64,000 bases of DNA from Desulfatiglans sp. (GCA_012513605.1 JAAZBV010000153.1:62001-126000); one strand, 5' to 3'. Shown: positions 26,954 to 36,286, counted from the stretch's first letter. The notes: a model not told the origin generated them from the letters alone. Made by a program: numbers and translations.

Positions 26954-29269
26954 ATGTTTAAACAGGAAAAAGGTAAACAATTTTTAAGGGCATGTTTTTT
27001 ATATTTGATTTTTAACTGTCTTGCTATACATATATCGCCTTCCCTCTTTGCATATGAAGATGAGATCTGCTACAACATCCCTTACACAGAAGAAATGCCC
27101 TCCATAGATGGTAAATTTTCCGAAGAAGAATGGGCAGGAGCCAGCATCGTACATCTTACCAATGAAACAGAGCCATCACAGAATGTGCCCGCACTTGCAA
27201 ATACAGAGGTGTATATTATGGAGGATGGCTGTAATTTTTACCTGGCATTTTTGGCGTATGATCCTGATCCTCAAAAAATTCGAGCATTTTACAGTGACAG
27301 GGACACAGGCTTTGATGATGACAGGGTAGGGGTTATTCTTGACACCTTTAATGATGAACGACGCGCCTTTCAGTTTTTTTCAAACCCTTTTGGCGTTCAA
27401 ATGGATGGAGTAACCAATGATATGGGGAGCATGGGTGGAGGGCTACCCGGTTTTGGGGATTTTTCATGGAATGCCATATGGGATTCTGCCGGAAAAATAA
27501 CCGAAAACGGGTTCACTGTTGAGATGAAGATACCTCTTGACCAGATACGCTTTCATGCGGGCCTTGAAAAGCAGATCTGGGGTATTGATCTGGTTAGGTA
27601 TTATCCGAGGGACAAACGTCACAAGTTCTCAAATAATGTAAAAGACTATAATAGGTCATGTTACCTGTGCCAGTTGAAAAAGGCAGAGGGTTTTAAAAAC
27701 CTGGAACAGGGGCTGAACCTCAGGATTGTCCCAGCAGTAACAGGCACCTATACAAAAGACCGTCCAGCAGCCGGGGATGGAAAATGGCGGGATGATAAAG
27801 AGCTTGACGGGGGGATTGATATCCGCTGGGGCATTAACCAGAACTCCTTCCTGAATGCAACAATTAATCCCGATTTTTCACAGGTTGAGGCCGATGTGGC
27901 ACAGCTCAATGTCAACAATACATACCTGCTCTATTTCCCTGAAAGACGTGAGTTCTTCCTGGAGGGGGCAGATTATTTCAATACACCAACTAATCTTGTA
28001 AACTCAAGAAACATATCATCCCCCGATTTCGGTATTAAACTCACTGGGAAACATGATGTCCATTCATATGGCCTCTTCTTTACAAACGATGAGACTACGA
28101 ACCTGATAATACCCGGTAACCAGGGTAGTTATCTTGTCACGCTTAACAATAAAAAGAGCCTGAATACTGCTTTTCGTTACCGCACAGACCTTAACAGAGA
28201 CATTAACGTTGGCGTAATATTAACTAATCGTCAGGCGGATAACTATAATAATTTAGTAACAGGCTTAGACGGTTTACCGATTTATCAGGCAGGTGATTAT
28301 CAAAATACGGTGGCAGGGATTGATGGAAGTATCCGCCTCGGAAGCAGCGACACCATAACAATGCAGATGATGTACTCGACCTCAGAATACCCGACAAACT
28401 TTTATAACCAGAAGGAAAGTCTCCATGATTATGCCTATCGCATCAACTATTCACATGATGACATGAGCTGGTACTGGCGAACCGGCTATGATGAGTATGG
28501 CGATGATTTTAGGGCGGATATGGGTTTTATCAATCGCGTGGATTACAACAGGATGACTGTAAACGGGGGGTATAAATGGCTTTTCGGGCCAGGAAGCCGC
28601 ATTAACCGTATCTCTCTGGGTGGCGGATTTGAGAAGACACGGGACGAGAAAGGAGAAAAGCTTGGTGATAACTTTGACATAACCCTGAATGTCGAAGGGC
28701 CGATGCAGTCATTCATGTTTCTGACATACAAACAGGGAGAAGAACTCTATAATGGACTGTTTTTTGATAAAAATTCAGTAAGCCTGTTCGGACGGATCAG
28801 GCCCAATGCCGGCGTGGATATATCCATGGACATATCATATGGAGATGATATTGATTACAATAATATCAGACAGGGAAAACAATTTTCATTTAGCCCATGG
28901 GTTGATCTTAAAATGGGAAAACATTTCCTGGCAAGCTTGAAACACACCTATCAGAAAATGGAAGTCTACGGCCAGAAGCTCTACTCAACAAACCTGAGTG
29001 ACCTGCGTTTTACATATCAGTTTACCATTAGGAGTTTCCTCAGGGTAACTCTCCAGTATAATGATACCAGATACAACAGCGCATTATATACCTTTGACAT
29101 AAATAGCAGGTATAAGGATATGACAACCCAGTTTCTGTACAGTTACAAAATTACTCCTCAAACCCGTTTTTTCATAGGGTATTCTGATAATGGTTATCAG
29201 GATGATCAGAGGGACAATATATATAAGATAAACCGCACATTGTTCACCAAGATCAGTTATGAGCTCTAA
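26954..29269 (+). CDS. DUF5916-type outer-membrane protein with carbohydrate-binding-like N-terminal domain
   Basis: 771 residues from the ATG at 26954 (AAGGA site; an upstream in-frame TTG is less likely). After a signal peptide, residues about 35-210 resemble the family 9 carbohydrate-binding/cytochrome-type fold (PSIDGKFSEEEW, EVYIMEDGCNFYLAF, RVGVILDTFND). The rest is a DUF5916 region with DFSQVEADVAQLNVNNTY and YFPERREFFLEGADYF, then alternating beta strands of an outer-membrane barrel. It is probably an outer-membrane protein involved in uptake or surface modification; the exact role is unknown. A strong terminator follows at once. Confidence 0.85.
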   Translation: MFKQEKGKQFLRACFLYLIFNCLAIHISPSLFAYEDEICYNIPYTEEMPSIDGKFSEEEWAGASIVHLTNETEPSQNVPALANTEVYIMEDGCNFYLAFLAYDPDPQKIRAFYSDRDTGFDDDRVGVILDTFNDERRAFQFFSNPFGVQMDGVTNDMGSMGGGLPGFGDFSWNAIWDSAGKITENGFTVEMKIPLDQIRFHAGLEKQIWGIDLVRYYPRDKRHKFSNNVKDYNRSCYLCQLKKAEGFKNLEQGLNLRIVPAVTGTYTKDRPAAGDGKWRDDKELDGGIDIRWGINQNSFLNATINPDFSQVEADVAQLNVNNTYLLYFPERREFFLEGADYFNTPTNLVNSRNISSPDFGIKLTGKHDVHSYGLFFTNDETTNLIIPGNQGSYLVTLNNKKSLNTAFRYRTDLNRDINVGVILTNRQADNYNNLVTGLDGLPIYQAGDYQNTVAGIDGSIRLGSSDTITMQMMYSTSEYPTNFYNQKESLHDYAYRINYSHDDMSWYWRTGYDEYGDDFRADMGFINRVDYNRMTVNGGYKWLFGPGSRINRISLGGGFEKTRDEKGEKLGDNFDITLNVEGPMQSFMFLTYKQGEELYNGLFFDKNSVSLFGRIRPNAGVDISMDISYGDDIDYNNIRQGKQFSFSPWVDLKMGKHFLASLKHTYQKMEVYGQKLYSTNLSDLRFTYQFTIRSFLRVTLQYNDTRYNSALYTFDINSRYKDMTTQFLYSYKITPQTRFFIGYSDNGYQDDQRDNIYKINRTLFTKISYEL

Positions 29270-29271
29270 AT

Positions 29272-29311
29272 AAAAGGCAGGGCAAGTGGTGTTCCACAGG
29301 CCCTGCCTTTT
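29272..29311 (+). terminator. intrinsic terminator after the DUF5916 gene
   Basis: A 12-bp stem AAAAGGCAGGGC / GCCCTGCCTTTT with a 16-base loop begins 2 bases after the stop codon. The 3' arm ends in a T-run, so it should terminate + strand transcription; because the arms carry A and T runs it can work in both directions. Confidence 0.85.
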
Positions 29312-29650
29312 AATTAAATCTGTTATCGATTAAAGCAGACATGGTATTTTAACCTGCAGGGCATATCTCATACGCTGACAACTAATGATATCATGATGAA
29401 TCTTAAAGAGGTGCGAAGGAACATTATGAGAAAGTTGAATGAGCGTTCCCGAAGGCTTACTGGAAAATATGCTGAGGCTATGTAATTTAAGTATCAAATT
29501 CTATCCAATATTTAATATCAATTGTCGCCTCTTTCCTACTGGGGGGACATGGGTACCAGGAGAAAATAATATCAACCACGAAATATACGAAACACACTAA
29601 AATATCATTATTCCGTGTATTTCGTGTGGTTCGTGGTGAAAATTCATTGA
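29312..29650. repeat. intergenic region with a 63-bp inverted repeat
   Basis: 29575-29637 is an imperfect palindrome: the left arm ACCACGAAATATACGAAACA and the right arm are complementary apart from a few mismatches. It belongs to the CACGAA...TTCGTG kind of intergenic repeat seen in many Desulfobacterota. The remainder holds only a doubtful 29-residue frame (29396-29485). It lies just after the 3' end of the kinase gene and may help terminate it. Confidence 0.6.
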
Positions 29651-30547
29651 TTAAAAAAGCACATTCTCTTCACCCTTTTTATCTATGAGCCCCTGAATCA
29701 GCTCAATAAGTTTTTCACGTCGTTTAAAAAAGGAGTTCATTTCCATCCTGTTTAAATAGGGCTCAAGAAGGTTTTGAACCACTGCCTCATCCAGGTGGCG
29801 CAGATTATGCCATAGCCCTCTGGAGCAATGTGTCACCTTTTCAGGGTTCGGCAGAGTAACGTCTCTGGAAAAGGATTGCGTATGATCAATCAGGATCAGC
29901 CGCCAGTTTGAGTCAATTAATATGTTACCCTGATTTCTGTCAATGTTGTTTATCAGGTTATCAAATACCTGTGTGTCCCACATTTGTTTGTTCCATGAGG
30001 GCTCATTGGGTGGAAGGATCTTTTCCTTTGCACGCTTCTTGTCTGTCATGGTCCCCTCTGCCCACAACTGGAGTGTGCCCTTCTTTCTGTTTATGCTCCT
30101 GAATATGGTTGGCGGCATATTGTTAAGCCCAAGTAATCGATTCACTTCAAAGGCTGCTATCTCACTTTTATAGCAGTCACGAAAATACCGGGATCCTTTT
30201 GCAGTACCCACAGCAGGGGAAGAAGAATTATCAACCCTGCTTTCATGCCGGAAGATTGCATTGACCTCTACTCCGTCCTTTTTAAGGAGATATTTCACCG
30301 GTCGTCTGACACCGGAGCGAATGATCTCAGTATGAATAGGTTCAGCGACTGCCAGAAACGCCATGGTATCATCCAGTGTGTTAAATGGCAGGGGCCTGCC
30401 ATCAGGGCCGGTCCAGACATGATCCGGTCCGTAATCGATTTTCTGGGGTGTGAACTGGTTACTGTCATCTGCATTGCAGGTATGGCTACCTGTCAGTGCC
30501 AGTATAGAGAATAAAATTATAGCTAAAGTCTTTACTGTTTTTATCAT
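29651..30547 (-). CDS. secreted HipA/PI4K-like protein kinase-fold protein
   Basis: 298 residues from the ATG at 30547, chosen for AAGGAG and the signal peptide (MIKTVKTLAIILFSILALTG...); an in-frame upstream ATG at 30580 is less likely. The C-terminal half has kinase-like motifs of the HipA/PI4K/Fam20 type: a helix-C-like YKSEIAAFEVNRLLGL, LINNIDRNQGN as catalytic loop and LILIDHTQSF as metal-binding motif. The position expected to hold the ATP-binding lysine reads AIFRH, so an Arg may replace it. A signal peptide on a kinase fold means periplasmic or extracellular action, where an ATP source is not obvious. The target is unknown. It could instead be a non-catalytic relative. Confidence 0.7.
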   Translation of the reverse strand: MIKTVKTLAIILFSILALTGSHTCNADDSNQFTPQKIDYGPDHVWTGPDGRPLPFNTLDDTMAFLAVAEPIHTEIIRSGVRRPVKYLLKKDGVEVNAIFRHESRVDNSSSPAVGTAKGSRYFRDCYKSEIAAFEVNRLLGLNNMPPTIFRSINRKKGTLQLWAEGTMTDKKRAKEKILPPNEPSWNKQMWDTQVFDNLINNIDRNQGNILIDSNWRLILIDHTQSFSRDVTLPNPEKVTHCSRGLWHNLRHLDEAVVQNLLEPYLNRMEMNSFFKRREKLIELIQGLIDKKGEENVLF

Positions 30548-30895
30548 GGCGGCTCCTTTATCAAATAAAGGATCATCCAATACAGGTATCTTGTCAAGGG
30601 TAAAAACCTTCAGTGTAAAAATGTTCCTTGACTTTGATTATTTTTAGTCGTCTTATATTGATAATCTCATTTGGAAATTCTTTTACTGCTACCTATAAGC
30701 TCAATATCTCAAACTTGCCTGCACTCATAAAAAATGTCTCGACCAAAAGGGAGGTCATATCTATGATGCGATTTGTTAGTCATTTCGTTCATGTAAAGAG
30801 AAAAATTTATTATATGGCGCATTGAAACAATTGCCTCTAAACAGGATGCCTCTATCGGACGGCAGAACAGAGGGCAGGAAGAGTTATCAGGCGAA
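30548..30895. other. intergenic region with N-terminal decay of the translocase gene
   Basis: No intact gene. On the + strand the frame of the downstream transporter fragment is open back to a TAA at 30796-30798 without a plausible start or family match, which fits loss of the transporter's N-terminal half. The left part holds the promoter region of the secreted kinase gene. Confidence 0.45.
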
Positions 30896-31528
30896 ATGAA
30901 AAAGATGAATGCTGCGGTTGAGGGGGCCAGACTGGTTTTTTCATCGAGATATTTGATATCTATCATCATGATTGTGTTCCTCTACGAACTGGTCTCACAG
31001 ATTATGGATTACCAGTACAAGACCGCAGCCGAAACCCTGGTTGGGACCGGCGCAACTCAGGCCTTTTTCGGCCAGATAGGCGTCATTGTTGGGATTATCA
31101 GCGTGATCACCCAGTTTTTTCTGGTCTCTTTCATAATCCGCACCTTCGGCCTTACCACTGCGCTTCTAGTGCTATCGGTTTCTGTGGCTATAGCAAGCGG
31201 TGTTTATTTTGTCGTCCCGATACTCTGGACATACTCTCTTTTGTACATCTCGGATAATGCATTCTCATACTCCATTAACCAGACCGCCAGGGAGACCCTG
31301 TATGTGCCCATGTCTGCGGATATCAAATACAAGGCACGGGCATTTGCGAACATGTTTGTTCAGCGTACCGGAAAGAGCGCTGCGATCCTTATGACCTTTG
31401 GGTTAACCGCAATCCCAATCCGTTTTCTTTCTATACTGGCAGTTATCGTTATTGTTATATGGGGCGTTTTTGCAGTCTATGCAGGGCAGCATTTTGAAGC
31501 CCTTACTACTGGACAGACTGATGAATAA
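30896..31528 (+). pseudogene. C-terminal half of an ATP/ADP-translocase-type (NTT) transporter
   Basis: 210 residues with about six membrane segments. The pattern AVEGARLVFSSRYL, then DNAFSYSINQTARETLYVP and KYKARAFANMFVQR matches the second half of bacterial NTP/NDP exchange transporters, which are about 430 residues with 12 segments. The first half is missing and upstream sequence is not coding. The ATG at 30896 has no convincing ribosome site. Most likely a pseudogene; expression as a half-transporter cannot be excluded. Confidence 0.7.
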
Positions 31529-31683
31529 AAATCCTGTTTACTTTCCGATTAACGCCTGCATTATGAGTGGATAATTTACTGTTGACCCTGTTGTTACCCT
31601 GGAAAGAATTATGATAAGGATTGAGGTCATTTTACTTTACACGTGAAACCAGTCTCTTACATATATAAAAATTAATAACAGGG

Positions 31684-31712
31684 TTGACATAAAACACGAT
31701 GCTCCATATACT
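31684..31712 (+). promoter_or_regulatory. consensus sigma-70 promoter for the FHA-cyclase gene
   Basis: TTGACA (31684-31689), 17-base spacer, TATACT (31707-31712), about 100 bases before the start codon. The -10 box and following TTTGT are identical to those at 15707-15717 before the MBG gene. Confidence 0.65.
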
Positions 31713-31812
31713 TTTGTACATATAAAGAGCACGCTTATACACTCAATCCAGAACTGTATTATAAAAATCACCCGGTTGTGCCGGTGAAATCTTCATTTAT
31801 ATGGAGAGATCA

Positions 31813-32745
31813 ATGTCAAATCCTTTGCTTGAATGGCTGGATGAAAGTCAAAAAAACTGCCGCCTTGAAGTAATTGACAAGGTATTCATAGGGCGTCTGT
31901 GCAAGGGAATTGATGAGGCGAAACGTATTATTCTTTACAACTCAATGGTCTCACGTGATCATGCTGAAATCATCTGGAGTGGTTCCAGGTTAAAGATCAA
32001 AGATTTAAGCAAGAATGGCACATGGATTAACGGGGTCCGCATTGCCGGAGGCTCAGAAGAATACTTGAACGATGGAGATGTAATAAGGGTGGGCGAAACC
32101 TTATTTGCAGTAAGATATCCCGGCAGCCAGTTGTTTGGAGAAGATCATAGCATATCAGCATTAAGTACAGATCTCACCCCTAAAGAGGTGATAGTAACCA
32201 ATGTAGTCGCTGATATCCGCGGATTTACAAGTATGTCTGAAACTGAAAAATCATACCAGGTTTATACGCTTATGAAGGAGGTATTTAAACAGTTCGGTAA
32301 GATTGTGAACATCCATAAAGGAACAATAAAAGATCATGTGGGCGATGCAATCTATGCCTTTTGGGAACATGGTGCAAGTCCCTTAAAAGAGCAGGCAATG
32401 CTGGCCTGTCAAAATGCCCTGGCACAGGCAGAGGCCCTTGATCATATAAGGGATGAACTGCTGACAGTTAATCCCGTTGCAGAAAAACTGAAAATGGGGT
32501 GGGGTGTAACTACAGGCGCTGTGACCATGTCAAATTATGGGATGAGGTCTTCTGATCTGGCCCTGGTTGGTGACTGCACCAATCTTGCTTTTCGTTTATC
32601 AGGAATCGCAAACAAAGAACTGAAAAAGAAGATTCTTATCTGTAAAACTACAGCCACCCTTATCCGCGACAGTCTGGACGTGTATGATCTGGGGGAGGTG
32701 TATGTACGCGGCAGGGAAGGCACATTGCAGGTTTTTGGAATGTAG
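31813..32745 (+). CDS. FHA-domain class III adenylate/guanylate cyclase
   Basis: 310 residues from the ATG at 31813, 4 bases after GGAGAG; an in-frame ATG at 31801 overlaps that site. The FHA domain (about 15-100) has IGR, SMVSRDHAEI and SKNGTWINGVRI, and should bind phosphothreonine peptides. The class III cyclase domain has metal aspartates D134 (VVADIRGFTSMSE) and D178 (KDHVGDAIYAFW) and a later VGDCTNLAFRLSG. It is probably an active, cytosolic cyclase controlled by Ser/Thr phosphorylation. Substrate choice (ATP or GTP) was not resolved. No kinase gene is adjacent apart from the secreted kinase-like protein at 29651. Confidence 0.9.
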   Translation: MSNPLLEWLDESQKNCRLEVIDKVFIGRLCKGIDEAKRIILYNSMVSRDHAEIIWSGSRLKIKDLSKNGTWINGVRIAGGSEEYLNDGDVIRVGETLFAVRYPGSQLFGEDHSISALSTDLTPKEVIVTNVVADIRGFTSMSETEKSYQVYTLMKEVFKQFGKIVNIHKGTIKDHVGDAIYAFWEHGASPLKEQAMLACQNALAQAEALDHIRDELLTVNPVAEKLKMGWGVTTGAVTMSNYGMRSSDLALVGDCTNLAFRLSGIANKELKKKILICKTTATLIRDSLDVYDLGEVYVRGREGTLQVFGM

Positions 32746-32914
32746 TAAAATAAATCTTTTCAATTATGGCCTTAATAGATGAATCTAACACTTCAAATAT
32801 ATGCATTTCTAAAGGAATTGGAGAATTTCTACTATGAATTATCTGTACTGGATCATGTCTGGAACATTTTGTTTCCGGACGCGAAGAACACCTGGCACCA
32901 CCTGTGCATCAACA

Positions 32915-33143
32915 AATATCAAAAAACCTATTATTTATCCCATAGCAGCAGCAAGAAAAGAGGACAAGGTTGATAAATCTCTCTCCGGTCTGGAGATGTA
33001 CAAAAAGTATGCTGATGGCAGGTATGAAGGTCTACTGGAAATCGATCCCAACTCTGCGCAGGAGTTTAGCGATTGGATCGACGGCAAACATCCCAGGAGA
33101 AGCACGGGTGGCCACCCCTGGGAAATCAAGCGCGGTGGCTTCC
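32915..33143 (+). pseudogene. fragment of an unknown 'GHPWEIKRGG' protein
   Basis: In one + frame the sequence reads as a credible protein piece (SGLEMYKKYADGRYEGLL, then a GGHPWEIKRGG end). I recall similar GGHPWE-x-x-RGGN motifs in uncharacterised bacterial proteins. There is no plausible start, the frame ends abruptly, and at about 33145 the sequence passes into the DUF4143 remnant on the other strand. It is a broken gene end. Confidence 0.45.
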
Positions 33144-33149
33144 TCTTAA

Positions 33150-33544
33150 TATCCCAGAAAATTGCATAATTATTCTCAGATATGGGGATCGGCCTCTCCA
33201 CAGGCTCCAGCACCAGTCCTTTTTCTATTGGGATATCCGGGTATTGTTTCCGAAACGCAGAAATCCCCGATGTGTCTCCGCGGGTTGGCTTGCTTTTTGC
33301 CTTTATTTCAACAGGGTAGAACCGGCCGTTATATTCGATGATAATGCCTACTTCTGCACCGGCATATGTACGCCAATGGTTCATCACAGGTCTGGGCGAC
33401 ATAAAGAGCATTGTTTCCGGATTTCGGCAACAGCCGCAGTTTCGAACAGGGCGCCCCACAATGGATGTCAACCAATGGCCATAAAGCTTGATATAACCTC
33501 AGGCAGCACAGGCGAGACCGGTGTCAGAAATATAACCCTTTGGC
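33150..33544 (-). pseudogene. remnant of a DUF4143 (AAA ATPase-associated) protein
   Basis: On the minus strand, pieces of the DUF4143 C-terminal domain can be read in several frames: AKGLYF, then GALFETAAVAEIRK, then NHWRTYAGAEVGIIIEYNG and FYPVEIKAKSKPTRGD. Frames change at least twice and a TGA interrupts. The N-terminal ATPase part is absent. The gene is dead. Confidence 0.75.
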
Positions 33545-33645
33545 TTGCCGCTTATTTAATTCATTTATAACAGGGTTTTGTTCCGCCATCTCGTCGTGGC
33601 TTAGTTTTAATTGAAGTTATCCCCTTATAACATGTTATTTAAGGG

Positions 33646-33677
33646 TCACCCCGGCCAAAAAGAGCAGGCCGGGGTGA
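33646..33677. terminator. 11-bp stem hairpin downstream of the SDR remnant
   Basis: TCACCCCGGCC / GGCCGGGGTGA with a 10-base loop. On the minus strand it follows the SDR pseudogene stop by 6 bases, so it probably was that gene's terminator. No long T-run. Confidence 0.5.
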
Positions 33678-33683
33678 TCTGTT

Positions 33684-34298
33684 TTAATCCCAATGAATAA
33701 TCTCTGGAAAGACAGTGGCGGTCAGACCTTTGGCCAGTGTATTTGGTATGAGCTCTGCAAGCTCCTCGGTTGTCCATCCCTTTTCATTCCTTAAAACCTC
33801 CTTTACAGCGCTGTAATCTGCAAAGCCCCGCTAGCCGAATGCAGTGTGGGAGGCGGTATTTACAACCCTGCCATATTTTTGTTTCTTCATGTATGAGCAT
33901 GCCCTGCGCAGGGTAAAAAACATGCCGTAGAGGTGGGTCTTAAGAACAGTGTCCCAGTCATCAAAGGGCACCTCATCAATGTAGCGTGGTTCACGCAACA
34001 CGCCGGCATTGTTTACAAGTATATCGATCCTGCCGAATTCCCTTATGGCTGCATCAATGATTCTATTGGCACCTTCTTCAGTAGTAACCGAATCATAATT
34101 TGGAACAGCAATACCTCCGGCAGCAGTTATCTCACTGACCACCATGTCCGCCGACCCAGTTGATGTAACGATTCCATCAGTTGAAGTACCGATATCATTA
34201 ACCACAACCTTTGCCCCGTGCCGGGCCATTGAAATCACATGCGCCCGCCCGATGCCGTTTCCTGCGCCTGTTATAACCGCGATTCTGTCTTTAAGCAT
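33684..34298 (-). pseudogene. short-chain dehydrogenase/reductase with in-frame stop and internal deletion
   Basis: Residues 1-155 are a normal SDR start: GAGNGIGRA cofactor loop, then VVNDIG, NNAG and the NTAS region. A TAG follows HTAFG (stop at 33831-33833). The same frame then continues RGFADYSA, which should lead into the YxxxK catalytic helix, but jumps to KEVLRNEKGWTTEELAEL and ends at 33684, so about 100 residues including the catalytic Lys are missing. Family members with this C-terminal tail are about 300 residues. It is inactive as an enzyme. The frame shares the strand of the nitroreductase gene, 19 bases upstream. Confidence 0.8.
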
Positions 34299-34317
34299 GG
34301 TTTTTATAACATCCTCT

Positions 34318-34878
34318 TTATCCTAAATTCCACTTGTTATAGCAGATCACCTCTGATTCAGGTTTGCGGTCACGCGGGCTGTGCTCAAGGCCTTTATGTT
34401 TTTCGTTCAGATAACTGTCATCACCAGGGTAACCAAGCGCTATGAGGGTTATCACTATGTAATCGTCCGGGATATTAAATGCCTCTTTGATCTTTAAAGG
34501 CTCATATCCTGCAATGGCATGTGCATAGAGCCCTTCCTTAAAACCCTGAAGCATGAGATTCTGGGCAGCTAATCCACAGTCAAATAATGCATATTCCCTT
34601 ATATCATTGAGCATACAGTCAAGAGCAGGTTTTGTTGCCACAACAACAGCGGCCTTTGCGTGTTTAAACCAGTAATTGCCCTCTGACAATGCCCCGAAGA
34701 CCTTGTTAAGCGCCTCATCATCCGTTGCCACCAGAAACCGCCATGACTGGTTATTAAAGCATGACGGGGCATAGGTTGCAGCGGTCATGATCCTTTTAAT
34801 TGCATCTTCAGGTATCTTTTTATCACTGAATGCGCGAAAGGCCCTGCGGATATTTATCTCATGTAACAGCTCTGTCAT
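34318..34878 (-). CDS. nitroreductase family protein
   Basis: 186 residues, typical of small FMN-dependent nitroreductases: INIRRAFRAFSDKKIPEDAI at the start, APSCFNNQSWRF and later ALGYPGDD. It reduces nitro or quinone-type substrates with NAD(P)H. It probably was co-transcribed with the SDR remnant downstream. Intact. Confidence 0.9.
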   Translation of the reverse strand: MTELLHEINIRRAFRAFSDKKIPEDAIKRIMTAATYAPSCFNNQSWRFLVATDDEALNKVFGALSEGNYWFKHAKAAVVVATKPALDCMLNDIREYALFDCGLAAQNLMLQGFKEGLYAHAIAGYEPLKIKEAFNIPDDYIVITLIALGYPGDDSYLNEKHKGLEHSPRDRKPESEVICYNKWNLG

Positions 34879-34996
34879 AGATATTCTCCTTTATTTTAGG
34901 TAGATAAAAAATATTTTTGGTGCAATATAAATTAAAAGATAGCCTGCTTGCTATAGATATTTTTCAGGCCGGTACGAATGTAATCGCAAGTGCATA

Positions 34997-36277
34997 TTAT
35001 TTCAAGGGCATAAAAAGATCAAGGTCAACCGCCTCTGCCATGGCCCTGTGGCCTGTTTCATTAGGGTGCAGATGATCACCAGTATCATATTCAGGGAGCA
35101 TCTGCCTCGGATTTGCCGGATCAGCCACTGCCCTCGCCATATCAATAACAGCATCAAACCGGCCACTGTTTCTTATCCATGCATTTACTGCCTGCCTTGC
35201 ATGCTCACTCCATTCAGAGTCGTAGAATGATCCCCCAAAGGGCATGAGTGTTGCCCCGTAAACAATGATCCCCTTTTCATGTGCAAGGGTGATCATACGC
35301 TCATAGGCATCAATCAGCCCTTCTATTACTCTATCTGCCTCTTCTCTGTTTTTCATCTGACCAATATCATTGATCCCTTCAAGTATTATCAAAAAGCGTG
35401 CCCTGCTATGACCCAGTACATCAGTGGAAAAACGTTTTAGAGCTGCAGGCCCCAGACACTCACGAAGGACACAATTCCCGCCTAACCCCATATTGAGAAC
35501 AGCCGTACCGGCTGTCGTGCTGTTTTCCATTAACCTCCTGTAGAGCATATCGGGCCATCGGTTCTGCATGTTTATGCCTGATCCCCTACCGTCTGTAATG
35601 GAATCACCAAGCACGATAACCGCCCCTGAAGATTCATCTGGCTCAACATCAATGGAATCTATTATGTACCAGTGATCAGCCTGAATGGTATCTGTAAGAT
35701 CAGCGGATTCAATCAGATTACCGCGCCCCAGAAAGGAGGTGGTCCGGGAGCCGGGATGACCTGTCACGTCAGGAGATGTTTCACCAAAATGGATGGTAAT
35801 TGCTATCCTTGAGCGGGGGTTTAATATAAAATTAACAGGATCAGAGATTACTGTTGTTCCGGGTTCAATTATCGTATCAACTCTGTTATCAAATCTCAGT
35901 GTATGTTCTGTTGATTTGTCTATAATGCCCTTCCCGGTAGAAACAGCAATACGGGCAGATTTTATAGTAACAGGGCTGGCGCCATATTCATTGGAAAACC
36001 TTACCCTGAGGTTTTTCCCTCCAATGGTAACCTGCACAACCTGCCTCAGGGTATTGCCATCCAGCCCCGGTGCAGGTGGCAGATTATGAGGCTCAACAAG
36101 CTGCTGTGCAGTGGCCCAGGTAGATATCCATTCTGAAACAGGTACAAACTTTTCAGTATGTTTTGGCCCACATGAAGAGACCGCTGTTAGAAAAAGAAGT
36201 AAGACAAATAACCTGAGGGAGGTTAACAGTGAGCCTTGTGTTTCATAATTTTTAAACATGCTGTCTCTTAAGATCAT
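34997..36277 (-). CDS. SGNH/GDSL-family hydrolase lipoprotein
   Basis: 426 residues. The signal peptide ends in AVSSC, a lipobox with Cys near residue 36. SGNH blocks are present: GDSITDGRG (Ser), a GLGGN glycine/asparagine block, EGINDIG (Asn) and DHLHPNETGH (Asp-His). It probably hydrolyses ester groups on polysaccharide or lipid outside the cytoplasm. AAGGA precedes the ATG. The start lies only 9 bases after the sigma-54 regulator stop, so it is probably the last gene of the sensor-regulator operon. Confidence 0.88.
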   Translation of the reverse strand: MILRDSMFKNYETQGSLLTSLRLFVLLLFLTAVSSCGPKHTEKFVPVSEWISTWATAQQLVEPHNLPPAPGLDGNTLRQVVQVTIGGKNLRVRFSNEYGASPVTIKSARIAVSTGKGIIDKSTEHTLRFDNRVDTIIEPGTTVISDPVNFILNPRSRIAITIHFGETSPDVTGHPGSRTTSFLGRGNLIESADLTDTIQADHWYIIDSIDVEPDESSGAVIVLGDSITDGRGSGINMQNRWPDMLYRRLMENSTTAGTAVLNMGLGGNCVLRECLGPAALKRFSTDVLGHSRARFLIILEGINDIGQMKNREEADRVIEGLIDAYERMITLAHEKGIIVYGATLMPFGGSFYDSEWSEHARQAVNAWIRNSGRFDAVIDMARAVADPANPRQMLPEYDTGDHLHPNETGHRAMAEAVDLDLFMPLK

Positions 36278-36286
36278 CTCTTTTCC

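Noticed and set aside
29396-29485. 29-residue frame (MNLKEVRRNIMRKL...) as a small gene
   Set aside because: Very short, no clear ribosome site, and near repeat DNA; kept only as a remark in the intergenic entry.
32935-33471. 178-residue minus-strand frame as an intact gene
   Set aside because: Only its middle matches DUF4143; its start comes from a frame-shifted part and its end reads through the antisense of another remnant.
33831-33833. In-frame TAG in the SDR gene as a possible pyrrolysine codon
   Set aside because: The frame behind it lacks about 100 residues of the enzyme including the catalytic helix, so decay explains the stop better than recoding. No pyl genes are visible.
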